From contig CAVOWL010000006.1 in the NCBI GenBank assembly GCA_963700105.1, forward strand, positions 62,001-126,000: 64,000 nucleotides of DNA, given 5' to 3'. Below are positions 20,099 through 29,354 of the stretch, one piece after another. A program made the position numbers and the translations under genes. Numbering within the stretch: the stretch's first letter is position 1; the number at the start of each line of letters is the position of its first letter. The DNA is from CAVUWL01 sp963700105. Its GTDB lineage: Bacteria; Actinomycetota; Thermoleophilia; Solirubrobacterales; 70-9. The notes below the pieces were generated by a model. The model made no database searches. It was not told the origin of the DNA and saw only the letters and a program-made list of their open reading frames with translations.

Positions 20099-23053
20099 TC
20101 ATTGGCCGGCCCCCCGGTTGTGGTGCCCTCTCGCTGCAGGGTTCCCCTTGCGCTTGTCCTTCTTCCCGCAAGGAGTGCTCAGGACCGGGTTCTGGTTGGC
20201 GGTCTTTCCGTTTTGGCCGGTGATGTCAGCGGTGACGCGGAGGGATTGCCTGCAGAGGTTGGAGTTGTTCTGAAGGAGTCCCCTGTTGCCACCGTCGAGG
20301 CTGAGGGCGAAGTTGGAAACGGGAGCGTCGGGGACGGTTTCGAAGGTGGTGCGAATCGCTCCGTGGACTGTGTCTACTTTGCCAACAAGAGTGATGTCGA
20401 TCTGTCCGTTTAACGCGGCGACGAGGTTGGGGAGGCCACTCTTGTTTTCAGGGTCTGAGCGGAGGTAGACGGGGCCTTCGAGAGACTTTTCGAGCAGGGG
20501 CGTCTGGGCTTTGGCTGTGCCGATGATCGAGCCCGGGGGGCACTTTTCACCGGGGGTCGTGCCGAGGGCGAACTGGGCGCGGGTGCATGGATCCTTGAGG
20601 TGGGCGTTATCGATCAGCTCGGTGGAGGGCAGGGTGAGGGCGACGCGGGCAACGTTGGCGTCGGAGCCCCCGCTGGGGTAGGTGAGATCGGTGTGTAACC
20701 CCGGGTCGCCGCCGCGCCTGGTCGAGCCCGAGAAGTCCATGGTGAGCTTGGGGGCGAAGGAAAGGCTGGCGCAGCTGGCTACCTGGAAGTGCTGGGAGGC
20801 GGTGGAGAGCGCGCCTTCTGAACCGAAGACTTCGGCCCTGACTTCAAGCGGGTTGCAGTCAGTCGGATTGAGGGCGAAGCCCGGGCGGTTGAGATTGATC
20901 AGGATCTGGCGGAGGCGGAGGGGGATGCCCGCGAAGATCTGCGGCAGTTCGGCTCCACCGGCGGTTACTTGGGCGGTTTCGGGGTTGACGTGGATCGCTT
21001 CGCGGATCACCACATTTCCGAGGTCGTAGCCGCCGGAAACGGCGGGGGTGATGAAGACGAAGCTGAGGGGGGCACCCTGGTAGGGCCCGGCGAGATAGAC
21101 CCTTCCGGGGAGATAGAGAGGGTGGGTGCCGGGGCCGGCGGCGGCGGTGAGTTCGCCGACATAGCTTGAGGCGGGACAACTGGGGTTGGCCTGCTCGGCG
21201 AGGCCGGTGTGAGTTTCGAAGGCGGCGGCGGCGATCGCGGCGGCGGGACAGTAGGTGAGATCCCTGAGCGTGGCGGTGAAGCCAGGCGGGGTGGTGACCT
21301 TCAGCGAGCGGAGGTTCTGCTGGCCATCTTCGCGGGTGAGGTTGAGTGAGAAGGCGGTGTGGGCGGCGGCGGTGTCGGAAACGGAGGCGGCCTGGAAGCC
21401 GGGACGGAAAGGACGAGCGCCGTTCGGGCAGGGGGTTCCATTCGGCCCTTCGTCGATGGTGAAGAACTGACGGGAGACCTGGCTTGAGAGCGCGGAGTCC
21501 CAGGAGGTCCATTCGTTGGTGAGTTCGAAGGTGCCGCACTGGGTGGGGGTGTCGAGCGGGCCGCGCTCGGAGCCGAAGAAGTGGGCGTTGTAGTAGGCGA
21601 AGGGGACCTGGGGGAGATTCTGGAAGGAGATGACTATCTGACCCGTTTGGGGGTTCGGGGTGGCGGTGCCCGGGAGCTTGACGTGGACTCCAAAGCCGTT
21701 GAAGACAAGGATCAGGCGAAAGCGGCTGCCGGGCTTCGGTTCACCGAGGTAGACGGCGCCCGGGAGTGGGCCTGGGAGAACCGGGGTTTCGACGAGGAGA
21801 GAGCCGATCTTTGAGTCTTCGGGACACTGGGCTTCTTCGGTGGTGCCGAAACGGGAATCGGCTTCTGAGCAGGTTTCCTTGCCGTTGGTGACATTGGGGG
21901 CAAAGGAGAAGCCCTCAGGCAGGGTTATGAGGGCCCCCTTTAACTCCGAAGGAGAGGGAACCTCCGGGCTCTCGAACTGCGGGACGGTCAGCCGAAATTC
22001 GGCGCCGGAGGGACTGTCGGCAGCGGTGGTGGTCGGAGCAATCGACTGGGAAGGATTGAAGGAAAGCTGGTCACAGTCTGTGGTTGGGGGCCAGCTAGAG
22101 GAAGCGTGTGTTTCGCCACGATCGTAGGAAAGGACGTCGAGCGAGCTCTCCAGGGAATTGGAACCGCAGGTGGTGGGGTTCTGCAGGAACGGTTCTTCAG
22201 GGCTACTAGAGGAGACCGGGCCGCCGGGGCCGCCGGGCTCGGTACCTGCAGGGCCCCCGGGGAAGGTGCCGTACGGACACAGCTGATAGTCCGTGGCGAG
22301 ATTGGCGGTACTTGGATTCCCGTTTTTGTCGCAGAGGAACGAGTGCTGATGGGCGCCGAGTCCAGGCTGGATAGCCGGGGCCTGCCCAAAGCCAAAGCGC
22401 AGAGCATCGTGTACGGGCGCGGCGGGGATGCCCCAGGTGATCTGCTGTAAACCGACAAGTGGGGCAAAATGGTTGATAGCCGTGGAGGCGATATCGAGTC
22501 CATAGTCGCCACCGGTGCGGGTACTGACGTCCTCAAAGGTGGGGGTATTGAGGACGCCGCTCTTGAAGCCGAGGAGGGCAGGCTGATCGGGTGGGGGAAC
22601 GAGGTTGAAGACGGGGGCGAGGAATTCGGTCGCTCCACCCGTTCCTGTGGTCGCCAGAGTGGAGATCGAGACCCTGGCAATTCCGAGCTGGGAGTCGACG
22701 GGACAAAGGTCCGAGGAAAATTCGGCAATGTTGCACTGCGGAGTGGCATGGGGGATGGCGATGAGACCGGCGGGGAGATGGGCGGTGACATCCTCGGCGT
22801 CATCGCAGTCGCAGGGGTCCGGCGTGTCGTTGTGTCCGGTCAGGTCGTATTCGAAGTCGAAATCGGGGTGCCCTCCAGCCTGGGTGATCGAGGGATAGGC
22901 GTTGAAATTGCTGATCTGGACACTGGCGGAAGCCGGCGCGACATATAGGAGCATCCCCGCCAGGAATATCCCCACCACGCCGACAGCGCCGCCACGATGC
23001 CTGGAGGACGAAGTCCTCATCACTCGCCTGCTGCCACGCGCGAATAGGCTCAT
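20099..23053 (-). CDS. AGGHP-B secreted four-unit protein (cassette alpha, gene B)
   Basis: A 984-residue predicted exported protein of unknown function. The signal peptide ends YVAPASA at about residue 44 and is followed by QAGGHPDFDFEYDL. The B-subtype motif CDCDDAEDVTAHLPAG with HATPQC comes next, and then four related units with Cys pairs and VYLGEP/VYLAGP strands. The last unit ends FALSLDGGNRGLLQNNSNLC, then ITGQNGKTANQNPVL, CGKKDKRKG and a basic tail. The ATG overlaps the stop of the type I gene upstream by 4 bp (23050-23053). GGAGG at 23066-23062, 8 nt ahead, lies inside the upstream tail codons and decides the start. Its stop is followed by the 19.4-19.9 kb repeat array rather than by gene II. 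Confidence 0.85.
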   Translation of the reverse strand: MSLFARGSRRVMRTSSSRHRGGAVGVVGIFLAGMLLYVAPASASVQISNFNAYPSITQAGGHPDFDFEYDLTGHNDTPDPCDCDDAEDVTAHLPAGLIAIPHATPQCNIAEFSSDLCPVDSQLGIARVSISTLATTGTGGATEFLAPVFNLVPPPDQPALLGFKSGVLNTPTFEDVSTRTGGDYGLDIASTAINHFAPLVGLQQITWGIPAAPVHDALRFGFGQAPAIQPGLGAHQHSFLCDKNGNPSTANLATDYQLCPYGTFPGGPAGTEPGGPGGPVSSSSPEEPFLQNPTTCGSNSLESSLDVLSYDRGETHASSSWPPTTDCDQLSFNPSQSIAPTTTAADSPSGAEFRLTVPQFESPEVPSPSELKGALITLPEGFSFAPNVTNGKETCSEADSRFGTTEEAQCPEDSKIGSLLVETPVLPGPLPGAVYLGEPKPGSRFRLILVFNGFGVHVKLPGTATPNPQTGQIVISFQNLPQVPFAYYNAHFFGSERGPLDTPTQCGTFELTNEWTSWDSALSSQVSRQFFTIDEGPNGTPCPNGARPFRPGFQAASVSDTAAAHTAFSLNLTREDGQQNLRSLKVTTPPGFTATLRDLTYCPAAAIAAAAFETHTGLAEQANPSCPASSYVGELTAAAGPGTHPLYLPGRVYLAGPYQGAPLSFVFITPAVSGGYDLGNVVIREAIHVNPETAQVTAGGAELPQIFAGIPLRLRQILINLNRPGFALNPTDCNPLEVRAEVFGSEGALSTASQHFQVASCASLSFAPKLTMDFSGSTRRGGDPGLHTDLTYPSGGSDANVARVALTLPSTELIDNAHLKDPCTRAQFALGTTPGEKCPPGSIIGTAKAQTPLLEKSLEGPVYLRSDPENKSGLPNLVAALNGQIDITLVGKVDTVHGAIRTTFETVPDAPVSNFALSLDGGNRGLLQNNSNLCRQSLRVTADITGQNGKTANQNPVLSTPCGKKDKRKGNPAARGHHNRGAGQ

Positions 23054-26000
23054 CGGCCGATCCTCCGGCTGTGGGCGCGTCGGTGATGGCGCCGATGCTC
23101 TGCCCGCCTGCGGCTCTTGTCGTGGCGCGAAGTTGAGGTGGCGTTACCACCTGTGAGGTCGGCAGCGGTGCCCTGGGTAGGAAGCGCGGGGGCTTCGCTA
23201 CCAGGGCCGTGGCACTCTTCAGCCGCTTCGCAGGGCGGCGTCGGCGGAGGCTGAGCAAAGCCGCCGTTGGTGCGAGCATCGTAGAACTTCATGAAGTTGC
23301 CGTTATGGTCTTCAGACAGAAGGGTGTCAAAGGTCGAGAAGTAGACATCGGTGCCGTCTCCCGATACCCCGATGAGACCCGGAACCTCCTTGGAGGTAAT
23401 GAAGGTCTGTGTGCTCAGAGTGGCAGTGCCGGTGCCTGGGGTGATGAGCTGCGGTCGACTGTCCACGAACTCATAGACGTCCTCGGCTTCGTTTGTATCT
23501 GAAGGAACGAGGGATTCGGTGGTCGAGAAGAACGCGCGTCCGTCGTCGGTGAGAAAGCGGCCGTCCTGGGAGGCTTCGACGTCAGCCGTGGCCGGACGAC
23601 CGTTGGGGTTGCATGAGTCGCAGACGATGTCCCCGGTGCCGGGGGAGTAGGAGTACATCTCGAGGTGCCCGGCATTGTCGTAAGAAGTAAGACGCGAGGC
23701 GGTAACAAAGGCCATATGACTATCGGTGGGCGTCACCTCAATGCGGGTAATTGGCCCGCTACCGAGGGTGGCCACGTACTGCACTCGGCCGTTACGATAA
23801 TCGTAGAGGTTCTGCTGGTTCAACACGCCGAGGTCGCCATCGAGCTGCTCCGGTGAGGAAAAGTAGATATCACCGTTGTCCGAAGCTATGGGGCTGTCGG
23901 AAATGCCGTTGCCCGCGGTGCCGCCGCTTCGCAGGAGATAAGACGCCGCCGAATAGACGGTTACCCCACACTCCGTCGTCCATTCCCCAACCGGATTGCA
24001 GGCGGCCGTGTTTCCCGGTTCCCCGTTGTTACCTGGGTTATCCCCTTTGGAGACGAGGGTCAGTGGGTGGCCTTGTTCTTCACCGGCTTCACTCCACATA
24101 TACAGCGCGGGACCACCATGTTCGGTGTCTTCAGCGGTGAGGTGGTCTTCAGAGGTGAAAAACACCTTGGAGCCATCGGGTGTCATACTGAGGAAATTAA
24201 CGCCAACATTTTCGCCCGTGTTTTCATTGACGGAGATTTCTTTGGTCACCGCGTCATCGACGCTCATGTAGAGGTGGATGGGGGTGTCCGTGTAGCGGTG
24301 GCAGGTGCCCTGGAAGAAGTAGAGGCAGGTCGGGGTGGGAGCGGTTGCTGTGGAGATGAGAACGTGGGAGCCGTCGGTAGAGGTGGCGGGAAAGCGGAGG
24401 AACTCTTCTTGGCCGCCAGGTGAGAATCCCGGTTCAGATGGTCCGCGGGGCACCGAGGCGAATGAGGGGTCCTGGGGGATGGGCGCGCCACCTCCAAGGC
24501 GGGAAATGAGTGCGACCTTGCCGGTTGCGAGGTTCTCGTCGTAAGCCGATCCCGGGGCTTGAGTGAGACCAGCAGGTTCCCCGGGTCCAGAGAAGGAGAG
24601 GCTCCGCGAGGAGAATATGAGCTGGGTGAGGTCACCAGAGGCGGTCACTTCCCCAGAGCATTCGGCGATCGCACCGATATAGAGAGCCTGATAGCCAGAG
24701 GCTTCATAAACCGGGCAAGTGAACGCTTCAGAGGCGCCGGGAGTCGATTTAAGGCTGCTGGGGAGGCGGTTCAGGAGGGTTCCGTCAGAGCCCCAGAGGT
24801 AGGGGGCGTCTGAGGGAGGATCGGTGGCGACATTGCTGTCGCTGGTTGCGCTATAAGGACCCGCGAGACACATATCACCGGTGCCGTCATTCCAGTCGAG
24901 GAAACGGCTCATGTCGGGGTTGGTGAGAACCGAGTTCTGAATTACAGGACCGCCTGGGGCATCGTTGACGGGATCAGTGGGAGGGCCCCCGTCACACCCG
25001 GCCAGATCGCCTGGGAGGCCGACGTATTGAGAGACCCAGCCGCTATTGGTGCGGGTGGCCACATATAGGTCGCCGGCGGTGTCGATCACTTCGGAGCCTG
25101 GGAGGGCGCTGAAAGCAGCGGAAAAAGAGAACCGGGACGGGCTCGTGGCGCTGCCGGGATTGGGGCCGTTGGCGAAGAGAAGTGAGCCGTTGGCATTTGC
25201 CGGCGAAACGAGCTCGTATGCGCGACAGTCGGGAAGATAGGCGGCGCCTGTCTGCTGGCGAACGGCGGCGTTCGGGCAGTTGGGAGGGAAGAATTCGAAT
25301 GTCTGGTCTTCTGAGACGACAACTCCCCATTTGTTTTGAGCCTTGACGCGGAAGTGATAGGTGACTCCGCGCTCAAGGTTGATGAGCTTGACCTGGACGG
25401 CCTTGCCGAGGGCCCCTTCCAGCGGTTCCGGGCAGGGGGCATTTTGGCCGTAAGTAGAGGAGACTCCATATTCGAATTCACAGGTTGTTTCAAACCCCTC
25501 CGGATTGACCTTGGCGCGGAGGACGGCGGAAGTCGCGGTTACTTCAGACGTGGAAAATGCTTCGATCGCCGGTACCCGATATGTGCTGAATTCCTCTTCC
25601 GGAGCCTTCGTCATACCGTATTTGTTCCGGGCCACCAAGCGAAAGTGGTAGGTGGTATTAGGAGCGAGACCTTCGACTTCTGTACTGATGCTCTCAGGCT
25701 GGCTCCCCACCCCCGCCGGAATGACCCCTGGAGGAACGGGCTCCTTGTGGCCGAAGTTCGCCGAGGTTCCGTATTCGAAAAAATATTCGGTTTCGATGCC
25801 CGCTTCGGCGGTGAAACTGCCATGAAGAGTGGCGCTTACGTTGCCGATCGGGTTCGCGTTGCCGGTTTCGAGATCAACGACAGCGGGAGGGGTTTCAAAT
25901 TGGCGGTCGGCGACGTCCAGGGTGCCGGTGGCATTGGTGAGGACCAAGCGGTAGTGGTAGGTGGTGTTGCCGTCGAGCTTTGCGGTGAGGTCGGCATGGA

Positions 26001-27219
26001 CTTCGGTCGGTGGTTCAGAGTTGATCGGGTTGGCTTCGGTCCCGATTTCATGGCCTTCGCCGTTCAGGCAGGGTTCGCTACCGAGGGCGTAATCGGTGCC
26101 GGTGCCGTATTCAAATTTACATTCGGTGATAGGGCCGCCTTCATAGGGGCCGACACTGGCGCCCAGGGTGACCGAGTCGCGGGTGAGGTTGGATATCGGC
26201 CGATAGGAGATGGTGGGATAGTCCGGCGTGCGGGTGAAGATGTCGATCCCTGGGGCTTCGCTACCCGGATTGACATACAGATCGCCTTTGGAGTTAATGG
26301 CAATCGTGTCAGGACCATTTCCGAAAGCCGCTCCTTGGCCGCTTTCGTAGGCGTCGGTGAGCTGGCTGAGGTAGCCGCCGTACGGGTCGAATTCATCGAC
26401 GCCGCTGAACCTGACGCTGACGAGAACGTTGCCGGTGGTGGGGTCGATGGCAACTGCATCCGGTTCATTTTCGAAACCGCCCGGTGCGCCGGCGCCGGTG
26501 ATTTCACGGATGAATTCGCCGCCGGGGCGGAACTCGTCGACGACACGCCTGCCGCGATCGACGACGTAGATGTCGCCTTTAGTATCGGTGGCGATGTTCG
26601 TCAGTTCCCCAAAGGGACCGCTGGGCGTCCCGGTCAGTTCGTTAGCGCTGATGTATGGAGCATGGTCGGTGAATTCGTGGTTCGTGCCGTTCGATTCGAG
26701 GGCGCGGACACCAGTGATGCCACTGACATAAATGCGTCCAGTTGAAGGGCTCGAGTTATCGGTGGCAACCCTGAGGAAGTAGATGCCACTGAAGGAACCA
26801 AATTCGAGCGGTTCAAGTGCGGGGCCGGTGCCGTCTTCAAAGGGGACAATGCTTGACCCGAATGCACCGTAGACGTTGCCGTTGGCGCTGTCGCGGGCAA
26901 GCGATCGAGCGAAGGCCCCTTCCGGCTGTTCCCCTATCTGGGTGGTTGAGGGGTAGGTGCCGTACTCGAAGAGGGCTTGATGGTTGGAGCTCCAGACGTT
27001 GCCGGAAGAATCGACCGCGATGCCTTCGGGATAGAACTCGGTGATTTCGTCGCCGAAGGTGCGCGGAGCGGGGAAGGCAAAGGCTGGTGTGGCGGTGAGG
27101 GCGAGTAAGGCGAGAGCGGCAAGAAGCGCGGTGGGGAGAACCATCCGCCTGCGCGGGCCCGGCCAGGAAAGTGGGCCGGTGGAATCGGTGAGTGCTTGGG
27201 GGAATCGGCGAAGGCTCAT
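23050..27219 (-). CDS. Type I secreted NHL/Fn3/PD40 protein (cassette alpha, gene I)
   Basis: This 1389-residue protein is predicted to be exported; its partner or substrate is unknown. The signal peptide ends ALTATPAFA at about residue 50. An NHL propeller (27.1-26.2 kb; YPEGIAVDSSGNVWSSN, AIDPTTGNVLVSV) is followed by three Fn3-like domains (CKFEYGTG, FFEYGTSANFG, CEFEYGVSSTYG). RQQTGAAYLPDCRAYELV sits at 25.28-25.19 kb. A PD40-like C-terminal propeller contains MTPDGSKVFFTSEDHL, VTPTDSHMAFVT and CDSCNPNGRP. ECHGPGS and an Arg/His-rich tail end the protein, with no membrane anchor after it. AGGAG at 27231-27227, 7 nt before the ATG, fixes the start. It heads cassette alpha and overlaps gene B by 4 bp. 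Confidence 0.87.
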   Translation of the reverse strand: MSLRRFPQALTDSTGPLSWPGPRRRMVLPTALLAALALLALTATPAFAFPAPRTFGDEITEFYPEGIAVDSSGNVWSSNHQALFEYGTYPSTTQIGEQPEGAFARSLARDSANGNVYGAFGSSIVPFEDGTGPALEPLEFGSFSGIYFLRVATDNSSPSTGRIYVSGITGVRALESNGTNHEFTDHAPYISANELTGTPSGPFGELTNIATDTKGDIYVVDRGRRVVDEFRPGGEFIREITGAGAPGGFENEPDAVAIDPTTGNVLVSVRFSGVDEFDPYGGYLSQLTDAYESGQGAAFGNGPDTIAINSKGDLYVNPGSEAPGIDIFTRTPDYPTISYRPISNLTRDSVTLGASVGPYEGGPITECKFEYGTGTDYALGSEPCLNGEGHEIGTEANPINSEPPTEVHADLTAKLDGNTTYHYRLVLTNATGTLDVADRQFETPPAVVDLETGNANPIGNVSATLHGSFTAEAGIETEYFFEYGTSANFGHKEPVPPGVIPAGVGSQPESISTEVEGLAPNTTYHFRLVARNKYGMTKAPEEEFSTYRVPAIEAFSTSEVTATSAVLRAKVNPEGFETTCEFEYGVSSTYGQNAPCPEPLEGALGKAVQVKLINLERGVTYHFRVKAQNKWGVVVSEDQTFEFFPPNCPNAAVRQQTGAAYLPDCRAYELVSPANANGSLLFANGPNPGSATSPSRFSFSAAFSALPGSEVIDTAGDLYVATRTNSGWVSQYVGLPGDLAGCDGGPPTDPVNDAPGGPVIQNSVLTNPDMSRFLDWNDGTGDMCLAGPYSATSDSNVATDPPSDAPYLWGSDGTLLNRLPSSLKSTPGASEAFTCPVYEASGYQALYIGAIAECSGEVTASGDLTQLIFSSRSLSFSGPGEPAGLTQAPGSAYDENLATGKVALISRLGGGAPIPQDPSFASVPRGPSEPGFSPGGQEEFLRFPATSTDGSHVLISTATAPTPTCLYFFQGTCHRYTDTPIHLYMSVDDAVTKEISVNENTGENVGVNFLSMTPDGSKVFFTSEDHLTAEDTEHGGPALYMWSEAGEEQGHPLTLVSKGDNPGNNGEPGNTAACNPVGEWTTECGVTVYSAASYLLRSGGTAGNGISDSPIASDNGDIYFSSPEQLDGDLGVLNQQNLYDYRNGRVQYVATLGSGPITRIEVTPTDSHMAFVTASRLTSYDNAGHLEMYSYSPGTGDIVCDSCNPNGRPATADVEASQDGRFLTDDGRAFFSTTESLVPSDTNEAEDVYEFVDSRPQLITPGTGTATLSTQTFITSKEVPGLIGVSGDGTDVYFSTFDTLLSEDHNGNFMKFYDARTNGGFAQPPPTPPCEAAEECHGPGSEAPALPTQGTAADLTGGNATSTSRHDKSRRRAEHRRHHRRAHSRRIGR

Positions 27220-28107
27220 GCGAGGGCTCCTGGCGCGTCCTCTTCTTGGGCTTTTGGCTGAACCTCAGATTCACTTCGCCGTCGGCGGTAAAGAAGTTCC
27301 CGCCGCTGGAGAGAAGGACTTGACGACCGGTGCCCCTTTGGGGTGCTTGGCTTGGTAAGGGTGCAGGGCGGCGCTAAGCGCGGAGCTAGCCTCGGCCAGC
27401 GCCTTGTCGACAAGCTCGGGGACAACACGGCGCTCTGCCGCAGGCGGGGGGCTTGAACGCGATCGGTAGGCGGCCGAGGTGCCTCGTGGGAAGAGGCGGT
27501 CACAAATAAATCTGCATTGAGGTCGGCAGGGCATTTTGCCGACGGAGTGACGCCGGGACGGTCAGCGACGCCACGGGCCGGCACAACCGGTCGACCACTC
27601 CTCATCTGACTCAAGAAAGAGTCCGATGCCGCTGCCGACGATGTCCTCAGCCTGGCCCTCCTGCCGCGCTCCTTTCCGTTGCCGCCCTGTGAGTGAACAC
27701 CCGGTCGGATGGCGACCCGAGAGAGAGGCGCATCGCTGCGGTCGGCCTCGCGGGACGAGAACGAGGTCGGGGGTGCAGCAGGCGGAAGCTGCCTCGCCAT
27801 CGCCGTTAGCTTCGGCGACAGGACCCGGGCGCGCCTGCGCGAGGTGCACCTCACGGTCGCATACCGCCCCGAGGATGAGGCGCGCTGCGGCGGTCTGACG
27901 TGCGCCGCAGAAGCGGCCTCGTTTTGGGTTCCAATGCAGGCAGTTAGCACCTAATATCCCGGTTCCTCAGCCCCTCTGCCTGCCGCTCCCTGCGGCGCTC
28001 TGAACGGACTTCGGTATTGGTCCTGAAGTCTGGCGTTGGACAGCTCGCGCCTGCCCGGCTACCTCTCCCCCAGTCCCTGCCTTAAGAAAAACAGAAAATT
28101 ACACAAA
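27220..28107. other. Long gene-poor leader of cassette alpha
   Basis: About 890 bp between the TTGACA element at 28113 and the type I start at 27219. Open frames here have a low-complexity, Arg/Ser-rich composition and no ribosome-binding site, so none is annotated. One short helical-looking stretch (VPELVDKALAEASSALSAAL, minus strand near 27400) could be a remnant of a gene, but it was not recognised. Confidence 0.4.
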
Positions 28108-28113
28108 TGTCAA
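28085..28113 (-). promoter_or_regulatory. Candidate promoter of cassette alpha
   Basis: The minus strand has TTGACA (28113-28108), a 17-nt spacer and a weak TTTTCT (28090-28085). It lies just after an AGGHP-A 3' remnant, the same order as in the gap between cassettes gamma and beta, where gene A ends at 45676 and TTGACA is at 45466. Confidence 0.4.
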
Positions 28114-28199
28114 GCCTAAAACGGTGAATCCATAATTCTGAAACTGAGGCATTTGGGAGTTTGATCCCACGCCCTCAGACAACGGAGTCGACCAAGGCG

Positions 28200-28420
28200 C
28201 ACTCGGTCACCCAAGCCTGTCGGTGAGCGCGACACCCAGCGCGGGAAGCTGTGCCGGCCGCTTGGCCTTCTCGCCCTGCAGGCCGACTTCGTAGTCACGT
28301 GCTGGGTGAAACTCTTGCCGTTTTGGGCGCTGAATTCAACCGTGGAGGCGCTTGTTGTGAGGGTTCCCGGTTGCTCGGCGTTTCTTAGGCCTTTGGAGCT
28401 GGGGATCGTGCTCACTGGTC
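28200..28420 (-). pseudogene. 3'-end remnant of an AGGHP-A gene
   Basis: The translation contains ASTVEFSAQNGKSFTQHV followed by TTKSACRARR. It lines up with the C-terminus of the intact A proteins (STIEFNAQNGKTLT, KTACG, basic tail). The preceding SSKGLRNAEQPG corresponds to a decayed form of SKGYLSNTQSLC. Only about 60 residues remain, and the hydrolase gene abuts it directly. It is probably the end of a lost cassette upstream of alpha. Confidence 0.6.
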
Positions 28421-28427
28421 CTACCAC

Positions 28428-29270
28428 CTATTGCGTGGTGGCAAGGAACTCGCGCATATGCATGACGAGCTTCTCGGGTTGGTCCTCAGGGATCAAGGTG
28501 AAGGAGTCGGCCATCTCCACCAACTGTCCCTGCGGAAGCAATTCAGCCAGCCGGCAGCCATGATCGGTGGGCATGAGGCGATCCTCGTTGGCCCACACGA
28601 TCAGCGCGGGTCGGTCAAAGGATCGCAGTGTTTCAGCGGCCGCAACCAGGTCGCGTCGGTTCTTTGAGCTGGTGAGGAGATACTTCCTCAGGTCGCGGCG
28701 AATTTTGGGCTGCTTGACGATCGGCCCAAACCAGCGATCCATCACCTCCTGGGGCACGGGTCGCTTGCTCAAGCTCCCGTAGGTGATCGGGAGCCGACGC
28801 AGCCGGTCGAATCGAAGCGGCATCATTGCGGCGAAAATCCCACCCGGGACCCGTGCAATGTATGGCGTCAATTTCGCCGCTCCCTTGGGCGGGACGTTGT
28901 CGAAGGCCTCACACGAACAAAGCACGAGTCGCGCAATCCGCTCGTCATAGACTCCCCCGATCAACAGTTGCGGTCCCCCCCAATCACTCATCGCCAAGGT
29001 AACGTCCCAAAGGTCCAGATGCTCAATGAACTCGCCGAGAAGATCGGCGATTCCTCTCATCGAGAGATCGGCATCCGCAGGCATCGGGCGGCGGTGAGCA
29101 CCGAGCGGAAGGGTGGGCAGTACACAGCGATAGTCGGAGCTGAGCTCTCCGACGACCTTTCGCCACAGCGAGCCATCCATGATTAACCCATGGTCGAACA
29201 CGATGACCGGCTCGGATCCGCCGGTGTCCTCATAGTCGATGGTCCCGACTGAAAGCTTCACTTGCGGCAA
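28428..29270 (-). CDS. Alpha/beta hydrolase, haloalkane dehalogenase/epoxide hydrolase-like
   Basis: A 280-residue predicted cytoplasmic hydrolase. The oxyanion-side motif HGLIMDGSLW is at about residues 27-37. The nucleophile elbow reads MSDWGGPQ (Asp nucleophile, as in haloalkane dehalogenases and epoxide hydrolases). A cap region follows, and the acid loop is VWANEDRLM. Where GHF-x-x-ED with the catalytic His is expected, the sequence reads SFTLIPEDQPE, with Thr in the His position, so activity by the usual mechanism is doubtful. The start is TTG at 29270, preceded by AAGGGG. It lies 84 bp after the SDR gene on the same strand, likely one transcript controlled by the divergent TetR at 30269. 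The substrate cannot be predicted. Confidence 0.82.
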   Translation of the reverse strand: MPQVKLSVGTIDYEDTGGSEPVIVFDHGLIMDGSLWRKVVGELSSDYRCVLPTLPLGAHRRPMPADADLSMRGIADLLGEFIEHLDLWDVTLAMSDWGGPQLLIGGVYDERIARLVLCSCEAFDNVPPKGAAKLTPYIARVPGGIFAAMMPLRFDRLRRLPITYGSLSKRPVPQEVMDRWFGPIVKQPKIRRDLRKYLLTSSKNRRDLVAAAETLRSFDRPALIVWANEDRLMPTDHGCRLAELLPQGQLVEMADSFTLIPEDQPEKLVMHMREFLATTQ

Positions 29271-29354
29271 GATTTGCCCCTTGAGGTTGGTCGCTCGACT
29301 GTCCGGCGTCTGGGTCGTAACTTCATAGAAAAGTTGACCTTTCCGCGAAATCTT

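Noticed and set aside
19320..20171. N-terminal extension of the 13638 gene up to a TTG at 20171
   Set aside because: It overlaps the end of gene B, is encoded by a degenerate repeat array, and would bury the signal peptide about 300 residues inside.
25336..26745. Long plus-strand frame (469 codons) opposite the 23050-27219 gene
   Set aside because: It is a mirror of high-GC coding sequence on the other strand. Similar shadows occur opposite most of the giant genes and have no known motifs.
27216..27950. 244-codon minus-strand frame ending in a 4-bp overlap with the 27219 start
   Set aside because: The composition is Arg/Ser/Pro-rich, there is no motif and no ribosome-binding site at its GTG start. 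Any ATG followed by A creates such an overlap by chance.
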